NCBI GenBank assembly: GCA_029262915.1
Contig: JAJCYN010000439.1
Coordinates: 1 to 5,427 of the forward strand
DNA: 5,427 nt
Reading direction: 5' to 3'
From: Flavobacteriales bacterium
GTDB taxonomy: Bacteria; Bacteroidota; Bacteroidia; Flavobacteriales_E; Vicingaceae
Shown here piece after piece: positions 5,427 to 5,427 of this stretch. The translations under genes were made by a program, and so were the position numbers. Position 1 is the stretch's first letter. Every line of letters begins with the position of its first letter. A model generated the notes under the pieces. The model saw only the letters and a list, made by a program, of their open reading frames with translations, did not search any database and was not told the DNA's origin.

Positions 5427-5427
5427 A

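Noticed and set aside
5407..5427. ATG followed by MKYKYII at the right edge, possibly the next gene
   Set aside because: Only seven codons are visible, and they lie in another frame inside the likely continuation of tyrA. A new gene is possible but unsupported.

Overview
The window looks like AT-rich chromosomal DNA from a member of the Bacteroidota, most likely a Flavobacteriales-type bacterium. The evidence is the set of protein families (a UVR-tailed bifunctional nuclease, a NupC-type transporter with an added signal peptide, and an EtfB/EtfA pair of the form common in this phylum), promoter sequences of the TTG-N17-23-TAnnTTTG type, and gene starts without Shine-Dalgarno sequences. No mobile element, CRISPR array, rRNA or tRNA was seen.

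Left block, minus strand (positions 3063 down to 1): etfB, etfA, a bifunctional nuclease family gene, and the first 221 codons of a concentrative nucleoside transporter that runs off the left edge. A probable promoter lies just upstream of etfB. A compact intrinsic terminator sits between etfA and the nuclease gene, with its T-tract touching the nuclease start codon, so the two downstream genes would depend on readthrough or an unseen promoter. EtfAB is a cytoplasmic FAD-binding electron carrier; the other two genes concern nucleic acids and nucleosides.

Right block, plus strand (3247 to the end): a good promoter match, a 15-codon leader peptide with Tyr-Phe-Tyr-Tyr-Tyr, a set of mutually exclusive RNA stems ending in a strong terminator, then an aminotransferase and tyrA (prephenate dehydrogenase) two bases apart. 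This reads as a classical ribosome-mediated transcription attenuator that would sense charged tRNA-Tyr (and perhaps tRNA-Phe) and control tyrosine synthesis. It is the most interesting regulatory system in the window.

The tyrA frame is interrupted by TAG at 5370-5372, but the same frame continues to the window end with residues that look like the expected C-terminal helix of the family. The gene is therefore probably truncated by a nonsense change, a sequencing error, or (less likely) read through. The between-gene region 3064-3294 holds the two divergent promoters and otherwise nothing recognisable.
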